NCBI GenBank assembly: GCA_029449235.1
Contig: JANATG010000002.1
Span: 558,001-622,000, forward strand
DNA: 64,000 bases
Direction of reading: 5' to 3'
Source of the DNA: Linnemannia schmuckeri
Taxonomy: Eukaryota > Mortierellomycota > Mortierellomycetes > Mortierellales > Mortierellaceae
Both the position numbers and the translations under genes were made by a program. Within the stretch, counting starts at the first letter, position 1, and each line of letters begins with the position of its first letter. The notes beneath the pieces are model-generated. The model did no database searches and was not told the DNA's origin. It saw only the letters and a program-made list of their open reading frames with translations. Shown piece by piece: positions 1 to 10,794 of the stretch.

Positions 1-65
1 GTGCGTATTGTATATCCTTGGCCAAAAATCAGGCATGGCTGTCTCCGTGTTGTGATTTTGTGCAG

Positions 66-842
66 GGTGGATTATCAGGTATGACAAAAAGAGAGACTGA
101 CTAGAGAATCTTTCCTCTATTTGTACCATGTAGCCACCTTGTGTACCGTTTGGAGCTTCTCCCGTCTATTGCACAGTTGATTGATCCCCGCAAGGCTAGG
201 AAGACGTCATACATTCTCCCAGCGATTGGACTAATGCACACAGCGTTGTTGACCAAGCTGCTGGATATCGTGTTTAACGTTTTGCGGTGTAACGAGCATC
301 ACCCCAAGGAACAGTTCATGAAGCTGTGGGTGGTGGATTGCGAGGGAGGATCGATCCTGTTGGAGCTGTTGAGATTGTCGAGCCAAACGCCGAGCGAGAC
401 AGAGCTGAGATACCTGGACAACAGCAAAATGCTGCCACGGCCACTACAACACCTGCGATTCATTCAGAATGATAATGGTGAGATGTCGAGCACAAGTGCC
501 AGGTCAGGACAGGTGACGATGGCACCCCTAGGAGCGTCCGTCAAGAAGCGCGTCGAGACGATTCTGGAAAACTTTTTCGAGTTTGGACCCGAGAACGAAG
601 GGTTCGGACCATTCTTTAGCGAGAGACAACACGGTTCAACTAGCGGTCGGGGGCGTCGTGACGGATATGGATCAGATTACCATGAGGATGGCGAGGATGA
701 AGATCTGGACGATGACGAATACCATGACAACAATGGATACTACAGTCATCACGTACAAGGAGGACGAGGCGGTGGATCGAACGATGTCGACTTTGACCTT
801 GATGATATGGAGGAACGCGTCAGTCGGATGAACCTTGCGTAA
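66..842 (+). CDS. C-terminal exons of an unrecognised protein (5' end outside window)
   Basis: The last exon runs from 134, after the acceptor ending CATGTAG, to the TAA at 840-842. A 13-nt micro-exon at 66-78 (acceptor TTGTGCAG, donor GTATGA) joins it in phase. The window appears to begin exactly on the donor of the previous intron (GTGCGT at 1). The visible protein is about 240 residues. The first 150 are helix-rich and leucine-rich (LELLPSIAQLIDPR, LLDIVFNVLRC, GGSILLELLRL), resembling an armadillo-like or other all-helical regulatory protein. The C-terminal 80 residues are low complexity: a Gly/Arg stretch, then Asp/Glu-rich DGEDEDLDDDEYHD and DVDFDLDDMEERVSRMNLA. I do not recognise the family; a phosphatase-regulatory type protein is possible but unsupported. 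The reading frame is secure; the micro-exon is a model. Confidence 0.6.
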
Positions 843-3051
843 CAAGCTTTTGTTCTTGGTGACTGTGAGGGATGGCTAGACTATGCATTCTCGTGACGAG
901 GTAATATTAGTCTCTTTCTTTCGTTCATCTCTTGGCCTCCCACTTTACATCGCTTCCATAGTTGAGACAGCTGGTGTCTTTTTTTGAGTCGTCGATGATG
1001 CTGCTGCTTTGTTTTTTATATCATTTTTTTTACAGAAGTTTCGTTTACGTAATACAACTACAATTCATGTCATGAACTTGGACTTCTCTGGAATGTAAGG
1101 GTTTGTAAGGGACAATTGATCGAGGTTTAGGTTGACTAACTGATGCAGAGGGAGATATGAGGGGGCAGCGTGAGTGGTAGTGGCCATGTCACGATGGACA
1201 TGGCACGCGAAACCGTTGGCGCAGCTGAACTGGAATTGTGAAGCTGGAATAGAAATATGAATATATGAAGACCACAGCCGTGGGCTGGTGAGAGTACGGG
1301 CCCCCTGTAGGAGAATGAATGGGTCGAAACAGGAAGGGGTGCATGTGTTGGAAGTTGGATATGTTTTTCATTTTTGAAGCGGAGATTTGAATAGGGGAAG
1401 GCACCACTTTATTTCTCTCTTCAATCGATTCGGACCTCTGGACTTTTGCCTATGGTTTGGTTTGTGCAGGACATATTTCTTTTTTGTCTAAGCCTTCGTA
1501 GGATTGACACGAGAGGATGTCTCTCGATTGAGAGGGATGATGATCCGTTGGTCTCTCTTTTCCTTGGAGTTGAGGGATAGTAGGAACAAAAAGCGATAAA
1601 AAAAAGGCGTGTGAAAAGAGAGTATACCTCGTGGATGTGTGTGAGTCCGATCGAAAAATGAGAAATGCTATTAGTGGAGGAGTTTGTGTGCGTGTGCGTG
1701 AGCGAGTGAGTGAGAGGCGTGGTCAAGAAAAACGATTCAGCCCTAGAGCATCCAATGCTCCCTGTTGGAAAAAAAGGTCAAACAGACGGTAAGGGAAAAA
1801 CAAAAGTGCCTATTGTATGGGATGTGGTGGTTGGGAGGTTGGGGTGTGAATAAAATGTGAGGCAGGGTCCGAGTGGCGTGTGGAAATTGGGAGGATAGGA
1901 ATGTGCGAAATTAACCCATGCTTTACTGTAATAGGCTAGAGAAAATGAGGTGCAGGACGACGATCTAGGCACGGTATCCGGTATGGCAGCAGCATTCCAA
2001 TTGTTTGTTTTGGCAATTAAAGGACCCTTCCTTTTAGCTTGTTCATTCTTGTTGACGGCTTATAAAGATGAGAAGACCGCAACTGCGGCGGTGGGTTGGA
2101 GGCGTGCACACCACAAGGTGTGATTTGTATGGTGTACAGTGATTTATGTATTTTTGCTCACACTGTTTACTCTGTAGGCAAAATGAGAAGAGAGATGTGG
2201 GTGCTCTCACCTCTCTTTCTCTTTTTTCAATATTTTTGTGTCCACCCCCAGGCTCTCTTTTCACAGACAGACTGGGAGACGGACCGGCGAGAAGAAACAG
2301 GCTCACAAAATGTTGAAAAGAGGCAATAATCATGATTTTCCTTTGAACAGCAGGACAGATGTATATGTAGGCAAGAAAAGAGAGATACAAAGGGGCAGGG
2401 GTGCGGCGGCGAGGAAGGAGGATGAGACCGCAACAGCAGCAATTGACGACAGGGATGAATAGCTGTTGCCATTTTGTTTATGGGTGAGAAGCGAAATGAC
2501 TGAGGATGGATAAACAGAGCGGGATTGCGAAGATGGTTGTTCAGTCGTTCTTAGCATTCATCATACAGACACACAAACAGGGCGAGTTTGATTGTACACA
2601 AAAACGCAAACAGAAGAAAAGTGTAAACAAAGGAGCGGACATGACATGCAGAAGACAGAGAAGAAAAGAAAAACAAAATTGTCGAGAGCATCCCATTTGC
2701 ACTGACGACACAAAGGTTGTTTGTCTTGCGTATATATCTCTTCTCTCTCTATCTCTGGGCAGTGTCCACAAGTTGCCATGAAGGAAGAGAGGGAACGCCG
2801 TTATATCCAGGACCGACAGCGGAGCGGAATTGAGGGAGAGAGAGAGGAGAGGAGGAGATAGACAACGAAGGAGATGATTGGAGGCGCATCGATTCTGAAA
2901 GTTCTGGAATATTTTCATTTCTTGGGCAATTGAGAGGGTGCAACGCCGCATTCATTCATATCATTTTTATCGATTAAGAAAGGAATGTGAGGATTCCGGT
3001 CGTTGGAAAAAAAAATAATAAGAACGATAAAGGAGAGACAAGAGACCGACG

Positions 3052-3113
<62 letters not shown>
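3052..3113. repeat. (AT)n followed by (TG)n microsatellite
   Basis: An AT dinucleotide run (about 3052-3069) passes directly into about 22 TG units ending at 3113. It is followed by AAAACCCTAAAC, which holds a single telomere-like CCCTAA unit and no array. Smaller GTGAGA units (3335-3360) and CA units (3419-3437) lie nearby. Confidence 0.9.
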
Positions 3114-3117
<4 letters not shown>

Positions 3118-3641
3118 CCCTAAACGAGTCGTTCGTTGCTGGTAATTTACGATGAAGGGCCGTTGATTGTTGTTGAGTCGCTGATGATGTTCAATTTAAT
3201 TTTGTTGCGTCGTTTATTTTTAACGCAAATCTTCATTGTCCAGGCAGGCACCGAGCTAGTTTCTTTCTCAGTAAGCAACAAAAAGATAAATTTCCTAAGT
3301 GAACAAAAACGCCCACTTTGGTTAGGTGTGTGAATGAGAGTGAGAGTGAGAGTGAGAGTGAAAAGGTGGATATGAGTATGAGGCATGTATGGAGGTTTCT
3401 AATCTGCTCCTCTGGAAACACACACACACACACACACGGTGACAGAGTCTCTCTTTAACCTTTTCCTCCGTCTGCTCTCTCTCTTTTTTCTTTTCTTTTT
3501 TTTTTTTTCTCTTTTTTCTTTTTCCTTTGCCCCTTCCTCGCCCACGCCCACTCCCTTCAGCCCTTCCTTTACTTCTTTGTTGTTGTCATCCTTCCTCTCC
3601 TCTCCCTTCCCCTCGACCCTTCCCTTTCTCCGACCGGCAAC

Positions 3642-3645
<4 letters not shown>

Positions 3646-3680
<35 letters not shown>
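3646..3680. repeat. Poly-T tract, 35 nt
   Basis: An uninterrupted run of 35 T sits inside a C/T-rich tract covering about 3440-3900. Similar tracts recur upstream of the FHA gene (10641-10669) and the histidine kinase (36679-36703), so they may be promoter-associated poly(dA:dT), or simple slippage products. Confidence 0.9.
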
Positions 3681-3681
<1 letters not shown>

Positions 3682-5193
3682 TTATCTCCCTTAGCCTTCT
3701 TCCCTTCACTCTTCTCTCCTCTTTTCCCTTGTCGCCCCTTCCATCATCTTCACCGCCCCACAACCTTCACCTCCTTCCTCTCATCATCCTTCCTTCCTCA
3801 TCACAACAACACCGGGCTTCCGCGTCATCAACCCCTATCACTCCTCTCTCTCTCCTCACTTCCATCAACGTCACGACCATCACTCCATTCCTAGGGTGCT
3901 TCATTCCTTTCACAACTGAACAGCCCCCTTCACTCTCCCCTACACCCTCCTTACCTACACAGGAGAAGGTAATAACACTCTTACTTCCGTCTCTCACCTC
4001 ATCTTACTCGCTCCTTTCCTCTTCTACAATGAAATCCATCTACCTACCTCATGCTCTCACATATATATACCCGCTCTCTTACACAAGGATATATGAATGA
4101 TAACCACATTTATCATCGACAAACACAACGAACAGCAAACACCAATGTCTTTCGGGACCAATGTCCGTTGCGTGTGTATTCTGCTTACCCCCTTTAATCT
4201 TTACCCTTGTTTAATTTTATCTTCCGTTCGTCCGTTCTCCCGACCGTTCGTCCGTTCCTGAAAATTATTTTACTATCTCGTACCTGAGCAAACAGCCAGC
4301 CGGCCACCAGCCAAACAGATTCAAATCAATCAGGCCAGACTCTGTTCCTCTTTTTTTTCACTGCCACATAATCAGTGTCCACACTCTGCATACAACTCTG
4401 TTTTTTTCATTCCCTACCTTCTCTCTCTACACACACGACGATGATACCGACAAACAAGCTCAAACAATCCTTCCTCTCCCACGTTTACACGCAATTCTTT
4501 ACACTGCCCCATTCTCATCTCATACTACAACTCAATTCCACTCACTCTGCAGGACTCGACGTCGTTGTTCCAAAGACACTTTCTTTTACAGGCACAACTC
4601 CCGCCACATCAACATGTGTTAAATGTCATCTCTCTCCACATCTCTCCTTTTTTCATTGTCCCCTCGCTATCTGAAGCAATTAGCTTCCACAACATTATCC
4701 CCAACAACTACCCAGTACCATCATCATTAACATCAATGACGACAACAACTGCTCCCGGTGGTAAAGGGTGTGTGTGCGTGGGAGAGACATGAAGTGTACG
4801 TGTACGAGGGGTACTTTACCATTGAATGAACACGGTGCGCCAAAAATGGGTTCAATTGACTAATAATTGCCCGTAACCAGCCAATACCCTCCTCCCTGTC
4901 CTCCCCCTCATTTATTTTTATCTTTTCGCATGCTTCTCATCAGCAACACCAATGCTCCCTTTTTGGAGTACCATATCGATTTTACATTTTATTCGCGATC
5001 TTTGTCTGCCGCAAAAAAGGCCTCCTGGCCCTTTTTTTCCATCTCCAACGATCTTTTCTTTCTATCTTTTATTCAAGTCTCGCCAGACGCGAAATTGACG
5101 CGTCTCGCTTTTTCATCACATCTTACTGATCATCACATAACCTTTCCTTTTCACCTACTAGACCAATAATTTAAAACATAAAAAGCAACTAGA

Positions 5194-7956
5194 ATGTCGT
5201 TCCTCGGCATCTCCTTCAAAGTGAGGGAAGCAGGCGCTCTTCGTCGCCGTGCCGAGCATTCGTCCTCGGTCGCGGCCGAAAGAAATGCCGCCAAGGCGAC
5301 CTCTGTTGTCGCCTTGCCTAATGGTAACCATCACGCCAACATCAAAGCCACCAAAACCACTACCACCACTACGACCACTACAACCACCACCAAGGCACAT
5401 CAGAAGCCTACCCAGCATGTCGCCCTCCCCAAGAACGCTGCCACCAGGGGTTTTAGCATCCTTGCCAAACCTGGTGATGAGTCTGAAGAAAAGCCAGCAG
5501 GCGGAGCTGGTGAGAAGCCCAGCGAGTCTGGCGAGAAGCCATCTGAGAAACCATCTGAGAAACCATCTGAGAAGCCATCTGAGAAGCCATCTGAGAAGCC
5601 ATCTGAGAAGCCATCTGAGAAGCCCGCCGAGTCTGGTGAGAAGCCTGGTGAGACTGGCGAGAAGCCTGGCGAGACCGGTGAGAAGCCTGCCGAGTCCAGT
5701 GAGAAGCCTGATGAGTCCGGTGAAAAGCCCGCCGAGTCCGGTGAGAAGCCTGGTGAGTCTGGTGAGAAGCCTGGTGAGTCTGGTGAGAAGCCTGGCGAGA
5801 CCGGTGAGAAGCCCGCCGAGTCCGGTGAAAAGCCTGGCGAGTCCGGTGAGAAGCCAGGCGAATCTGGAGCGACGGCAGACGAGGGTGGTGAGAAGCCAGG
5901 CGAGGGTGAGGGTGAAGAGCCTCCAGTCAAGCCCCCAGTCGGTCCTCCAGACGAACCCGAACCCCCAGTTGGACCTCCGGCCCAACCCGAGCCCTCTGTC
6001 GAACCTCCAGTCGAGCCCCCAAACACCACACCCCCCACCACGGATACTGCTTCAGCCACCACCACTGACTCAGGTACCGCCACTCTCACTATCACGGATA
6101 CTCCTACGGGCACTGTTACCACTGATACTCCTACGGGCACTGTTACCACTGATACTCCTACGGGCACTGTTACCACTGATACTCCTACTGGTACTGGTAC
6201 CCCAACAGTGACGGACACTCCCACAGCTACCGCAACTCCTACATGTACTGTCACCTGTGCCGAGCCTCCCTGCAGTACCACTGTTTGCCCTACAGCCACC
6301 GCCACCTCTACTGCCACGGACACTCCTACGGGCACTACTACTACTCCTACAACCGATGTGCCTACCACTGCGACTACCGATGTCCCTACCACTGCCACTA
6401 CCGATGTCCCTACCACTGCGACTACCGATGTGCCTACGACGGCGACTACCGATGTCCCTACGACGGCGACTACCGATGTCCCTACCACTGCGACTACCGA
6501 TGTGCCTACCACTGCGACTACCGATGTCCCTACCACTGCGACTACCGATGTCCCTACCACTGCCACTACCGATGTCCCTACGACGGCGACTACCGATGTC
6601 CCTACCACTGCCACTACCGATGTCCCTACGACGGCGACTACCGATGTCCCTACCACTGCGACTACCGATGTCCCTACCACTGCCACTACCGATGTGCCTA
6701 CCACTGCCACTACCGATGTCCCTACCACTGCCACTACCGATGTCCCTACCACTGCCACTACCGATGTCCCTACCACTGCCACTACCGATGTGCCTACCAC
6801 TGCCACTACCGATGTCCCTACCACTGCGACTACCGATGTGCCTACCACTGCGACTACCGATGTCCCTACGACGGCGACTACCGATGTCCCTACCACTGCT
6901 ACTACCGATGTGCCTACGACTGCCAGTACCGATGTGCCTACCACTGCTACCACTGACGTCCCAACCACTGCTCCCACCACCGACGTGCCTACGACTGCCA
7001 GTACCGATGTCCCTACGACAGTGCCCGTGACGAGTAACTCTGTGAGTATCACAGAGTCTCCCCCACCTCCAGTGACCACCCAGACGATTGCTCCCACCAG
7101 CCCTACCTCGGAAGTCGTCCCCACCACTACCAGTCTTCTCATCACTACCTCCGAGAACACTCAGCCTATTTCCACCCAGACAACGCTTTCCTTGACTGTC
7201 ATCAGTGGCACTATCTACACCATCGATCCCAACGGTACGATTCTTCCTAACCCCGGCGGAAACAATGGAGGCATTGGCGGCGGCAATGGAGATGGACTGA
7301 CTGGACCTGGCTCGTCCAAGGGATTGAGCCCTGGTGCTACTGCAGGCTTGGCTGTCGGAAGTATTGCAGTCTTGGCCTTGATCGCAGGAGCCTTCTTCTT
7401 GATCTTCAGACGCCAGTCGCGCCGTCTCCAGAATCCCAACAACCGCTTCATTTCTCGCTCGGCGGCTGCTGGAGCTGGAGCTGCTGGAGCTGGAGGTGAT
7501 CTCGGACATTTGTACGGCTCTCGTCAGCCTGAGGGCACTGGCTCTCACGGCTCACACGGATCTGTCCGCCACCTTGCCGGTGGAGGAGCTGGTCATATCG
7601 TCGTTGCGCCCGAGATGATGGAGCACCCTGCCAACCGCTCGAACCACAACTTACATTCTGGGCCAATGGCTTTTGGAACTAACGCTGCGCTGGGAGCATC
7701 GTCAGGACTGGCAGCCGTTCATGCCCATGATGGATACCACGAGTCGAGCTCGGATGGTCGTGAGGCGTCGTCGAGCTATGGCGCCAGCGGTGGAAGTGCG
7801 CCCGGAGATAACACTGGCAGTGCTGCAGGTGGCCACAGCAATCCGTTCGGTACCGCGACTGGCTCTGTTCCTTCGATGCAAGGCCATCATCAGAGCTCAC
7901 CCTCTGGAGGATCTGGATCCCCACAGAGTCAGAAGGGTAGCATCCACTACATTTAA
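5194..7956 (+). CDS. Mucin-like single-pass membrane protein with two tandem-repeat blocks
   Basis: A single exon of 920 residues. Residues about 60-80 hold a threonine run (AAG/ACC codons). Residues about 105-245 are E-K-P-(S/A/G)-(E)-(S/T)-G type repeats. Residues about 245-290 are proline-rich. Residues about 300-365 contain DTPTGTVTT repeats and a short Cys-rich piece with CTVTC and CSTTVC. Residues 388-612 hold 28 copies of DVPTT in 8-residue units. A Gly-rich linker leads to one hydrophobic helix at about 715-738 (AGLAVGSIAVLALIAGAFF), then IFRRQSRR and a 180-residue Ser/Gly-rich cytoplasmic tail. The layout fits a fungal wall-stress sensor or adhesin: a heavily O-glycosylated stalk, one helix and a cytoplasmic tail. 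No WSC or other globular ectodomain is visible. The N-terminus (MSFLGISFKVREAGALRRR) is not a typical signal peptide. An in-frame TAA lies 15 nt upstream, so 5194 is the start unless an unseen upstream exon exists. Confidence 0.8.
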   Translation: MSFLGISFKVREAGALRRRAEHSSSVAAERNAAKATSVVALPNGNHHANIKATKTTTTTTTTTTTTKAHQKPTQHVALPKNAATRGFSILAKPGDESEEKPAGGAGEKPSESGEKPSEKPSEKPSEKPSEKPSEKPSEKPSEKPAESGEKPGETGEKPGETGEKPAESSEKPDESGEKPAESGEKPGESGEKPGESGEKPGETGEKPAESGEKPGESGEKPGESGATADEGGEKPGEGEGEEPPVKPPVGPPDEPEPPVGPPAQPEPSVEPPVEPPNTTPPTTDTASATTTDSGTATLTITDTPTGTVTTDTPTGTVTTDTPTGTVTTDTPTGTGTPTVTDTPTATATPTCTVTCAEPPCSTTVCPTATATSTATDTPTGTTTTPTTDVPTTATTDVPTTATTDVPTTATTDVPTTATTDVPTTATTDVPTTATTDVPTTATTDVPTTATTDVPTTATTDVPTTATTDVPTTATTDVPTTATTDVPTTATTDVPTTATTDVPTTATTDVPTTATTDVPTTATTDVPTTATTDVPTTATTDVPTTATTDVPTTATTDVPTTATTDVPTTATTDVPTTASTDVPTTATTDVPTTAPTTDVPTTASTDVPTTVPVTSNSVSITESPPPPVTTQTIAPTSPTSEVVPTTTSLLITTSENTQPISTQTTLSLTVISGTIYTIDPNGTILPNPGGNNGGIGGGNGDGLTGPGSSKGLSPGATAGLAVGSIAVLALIAGAFFLIFRRQSRRLQNPNNRFISRSAAAGAGAAGAGGDLGHLYGSRQPEGTGSHGSHGSVRHLAGGGAGHIVVAPEMMEHPANRSNHNLHSGPMAFGTNAALGASSGLAAVHAHDGYHESSSDGREASSSYGASGGSAPGDNTGSAAGGHSNPFGTATGSVPSMQGHHQSSPSGGSGSPQSQKGSIHYI
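5508..5920 (+). repeat. Coding repeat block: EKPSEKPS / SGEKPGE units
   Basis: The block begins with near-identical 12-nt units encoding EKPS (5542-5620), then passes into 15-21 nt units encoding (S/T)GEKP(G/A)E. The charged Glu/Lys/Pro composition contrasts with the Thr-rich block downstream, suggesting two independent expansions in one gene. Confidence 0.85.
6349..7020 (+). repeat. 24-bp coding minisatellite, 28 copies of a DVPTT unit
   Basis: Units of the form ACTACCGATGTCCCTACC-ACTGCG encode TTDVPTTA. GAT(GTC/GTG) recurs every 24 nt from 6355 to 7006, with one extra codon near the end. Variation is almost wholly at third positions: GTC/GTG, ACC/ACG, GCG/GCC. Only the last few units differ in protein (AST, APT). 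This pattern implies recent expansion, or gene conversion under selection for the peptide. Confidence 0.9.
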
Positions 7957-8458
7957 TTTTGGCAAAGCCCCGAACCAGAACGTCAATGCGCCGCGGTTGT
8001 TCTTTGCTGATGATGTCACTACTTAGAGAGCTGGTTCCTTTATTCCCGCCTTTTTCTTGAAGGATTCTTAATGTCAGGAATTGGGCCCTATTTACTATTT
8101 TTTTCCTTCCTATTCCCATCCATTCTCATTTCCTTTTCTCATTTTTCTTATATCTTTACCCAAAAATAAAAGCTTACAATAAAACAAAAAAAAAACTTTT
8201 TTTTTCTTCTGGTTGCGGTTCAACCACGCCATAGCCACTGTCTCCCTTTTCTTCGCTCGTGTGATATATGCGTATGTACTTTTTATCGATGGGTTGTAGA
8301 CAGTGGTTCGACGTGTTGCCACCAATGTTCCTCCTTCCAAGAAAGATGAGAGTGTGGCTTAGGAATAATTTCAGGTGGGCACCTGCCTTCAAGCGGACAA
8401 AAGAAGGGCGGCAGTCGAGGGTTGAGCAAATCCTCTTTGACTTGACCTAGAATCAGAC
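7957..8458. other. Intergenic: 3' UTR of the mucin-like gene and upstream region of eL39
   Basis: No coding signal. AT-rich sequence with AATAAA-like motifs (AAAATAAAAGC near 8163, ACAATAAAAC near 8176) is a plausible polyadenylation region for the upstream gene. Confidence 0.5.
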
Positions 8459-9772
8459 ATGGTACTTAAGGGTTCCTTATAGTCCGTTCCTATGGACATC
8501 CATCCGTGACCATGGACACATATACTAGCAGGACACACCCATCGATCCATCCATCATAACATCGACAGCACCAGCGTATTTTATTATCAGAGATCTGGCA
8601 TCGTTATTGGAGGCGCCGTTATCTCGACTAGTTGACTTGTCACTGAGCCGACATCTACATCGGGAGATTTTTTTTTGTGCTGGCAAGCAGGATCCGATGT
8701 TGAGGCGGAGCTTACGATCGGATGGCCGATAGGTGTTGAGGCAACACGATGCAGGAGGATGAACGAGAGATCTTTACAACTCTATCGCATCAGCAACAAC
8801 GGCAGTGGAGAGGATGTCCGCACGGTACTCTGGAGACAAAAGAGAAGTGGCGATGGCAAGTCTAGTTCTGGAGCGGAACCTCTGAACCAGCATCCATCTC
8901 GTCGCTATCTTTTCTTTTCGTCTGGGATGAAGTCCGTTGCCGCCCTTCGACAACAGCGACAACAGCAGCAACAGTCAGTAGAAGAGCACTGAGGCTTGAC
9001 AGTGAAGGGACTGATGAGAGCCAGACGGCTGATTGTCTGCTGCAAGTTGAGCCTCTGTCAGGGTTAAACGATCGCTCTACAACACAGCACTTCATCAATC
9101 AACAACACTCTTTTGCTTCAACAAAGCGACTCTCAGGATCAGCGTTGTGCAAAAAGGCGAACCTCTGTCAGTCCGTCTCGCTTCTTTACAGCTTTGCGGT
9201 GCAGGAGTAAACAGACTGGTCAATTGGTCCTTGCTGCCCTAACACACACACTGGACTTACACCCTTGGCAAGGCGGGAAAGCAGTAGATTCTTTGGTCAC
9301 AGGAACCTCTCAGGAGGATAAGTCAGCAATACCAACACACTATTATCAACCCCAACCCCATACAAGTACATACACACTCTCTCCTTCCTTTACACATAGA
9401 AGCAGAGTGACAAAGTATACTCATCATTCCTCTCCTGCCTCCTATCTTTTCTTCCTTTCCTCGGGAATTTATTATGAAAATAGCCTTCCAACAAGTCGTT
9501 CATCATCAAGCGCAAGCTCGGAAAGAAGCAGAAGCAGAACCGCCCTCTGCCCAACTGGTGCCGCATGCGTACCGATAACAAGGTATGCTAACAGTTCTTG
9601 GGAGAGCAAGCATGGAAACTGAAGAAACGCCTTCTTACAATGCCGTGAAGTCGTTTAAGAACAAGCAGTGTCCTAACCAACCCCTGTACTTTTTTTTCGC
9701 GTCTATCATCGAAACTAGATCCGCTACAACGCCAAGCGCCGTCACTGGCGCCGCACCAAGCTGGGTCTGTAA
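8459..9772 (+). CDS. RPL39: 60S ribosomal protein eL39 (three exons, start codon alone on exon 1)
   Basis: Exon 2 is 9484-9582 (33 codons, PSNKSFIIKRKLGKK... to RMRTDNK). Exon 3 is 9719-9772 (IRYNAKRRHWRRTKLGL, then TAA). With an initiator Met the product is 51 residues, the length of eukaryotic eL39, and the sequence matches the family from end to end. eL39 lines the lower part of the ribosomal exit tunnel. Intron 2 (9583-9718) has GTATGC at its donor, a TGCTAAC-like element and CTAG at its acceptor. Exon 2 starts with CCT in phase 0, so exon 1 must end in ATG followed by GT. The only ATG-GT in the preceding kilobase is 8459-8461 (donor GTACTT), giving a 1,022-nt intron. Exons 2 and 3 are near certain; exon 1 is a best guess. 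It is easily missed because no single exon exceeds 33 codons. Confidence 0.85.
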
Positions 9773-10637
9773 ATACGCCTTTTCCTTTCCTTTCGACAGG
9801 CTGTATTTTTATTGGTTTTTACGACAAAGTCTTTGGAAAGTCTCTTTCGAAACAGAGTTGTTTTGCCATTAAAGAAAGATCCCCGCTTTTCTGCGTTTGA
9901 GCACTTATCTTTACTTGTAGTTAATGGTTGTGTTCTTGTTCTTGTGCCATATGAATTGTACTCCAGCGTGCATGGGGGAGTGCTATGCTCGTGATGAATG
10001 TATGCCCTGTGAAGACGAGAAAGACGTTTGTTTTGTGTCTCTCGTTGAATATGTGCCTGTAAGGAAGAACGAAGGAAGGGATAAGAAGGGGATTCATTTC
10101 ATAGTATTGCGACATTCTTGAGGAGGTCGACGAACGAACCAACAAACAAGGTTGTACAACATTTAGAAACGAGAATGGGCTTTGCTTGCTTCTATGTCCC
10201 CTGTGCACTAGAAATGGGAATGTAGGTGCATGTACATGTACAGATAGCGTACGAAGCCAATAGCGAGAAACACACCAGCTATTCGACGAGTGAGATTGTG
10301 TGGGCCTAGGATGAGACCTTAGTTTGTTTGATAGTTTCTTTCTTGCAAGGACAGGGCGCGAAGACAAAGTAAAGACAAGATTGCGTTTCCGCTTCCCCAC
10401 TGATGGTATCAACCGTGCCTCTCTCCCTCTCCCTTGCCATCAACTCGCACACGCCCATATCCATCTCATTTAAAATGGTAACTTTCACCTTTTCTCTTAT
10501 GAGAACAGCTGTCCACGGTCTTGTGCTCCCTGCCCTGTCTCTTTGGCTTCGCTCTCACGCAGCCCATCCGCCCTCTATTCTACCCCTTCTCTCGCCCTTC
10601 TCTCGCCCTACTCTCACCCTTCCTTCGTTCTCTCTGC

Positions 10638-10669
<32 letters not shown>

Positions 10670-10794
10670 CCTTCTTATCCCACTCCTCTTCTCTCACAAT
10701 ACACTCGCTCTCCTCCCTCTTCCTTCCCTTCCCAGCAATCCATCACTCACTAGCACAAGCAGCAACCACCACCACCCATTAACTATCCCCTCTC
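9773..10794. other. Intergenic: eL39 3' flank and pyrimidine-rich FHA-gene promoter
   Basis: 9773-10390 shows no coding signal that I can support. From 10390 to 10790 the plus strand is C/T-rich and contains a 29-nt T run (10641-10669), typical of promoters in this window. Confidence 0.55.

Larger units (their letters stand above)
843..5193. other. Long non-coding stretch: 3' UTR, microsatellites and pyrimidine-rich promoter
   Basis: No convincing gene is seen on either strand. The first few hundred bases are likely 3' UTR of the upstream gene. From about 2.1 to 3.0 kb the plus strand is purine-rich. From 3.43 to 4.7 kb it becomes strongly C/T-rich, as in front of several genes in this window. 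The part just before 5194 (AACTAGA ahead of the ATG) looks like the 5' UTR of the mucin-like gene. ORFs here are short and low in complexity. Confidence 0.6.

Noticed and set aside
3114..3125. Telomere-like AAACCCTAAAC
   Set aside because: A single unit after a TG repeat; no array, and not at a sequence end.
3439..4100. Plus-strand ORFs of 151 and 123 codons
   Set aside because: Low-complexity Ser/Leu/Phe/Pro translated from a pyrimidine tract, including a T35 run.
5158..7548. Long minus-strand ORFs (275, 586 and 492 codons) opposite the mucin-like gene, and alternative plus-strand frames of 237-320 codons
   Set aside because: The repeat units have no stop in any frame, so all frames stay open. 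The translated shadows are pure repeats (VVGTS, GSGRDI, LPMSLP). The frame with a transmembrane helix and non-repeat ends is the real one.
8990..9060. Box C/D snoRNA in the eL39 intron (CTGATGA then CTGA)
   Set aside because: The first base of box C does not fit, the CTGA is too near, and no terminal stem was seen.
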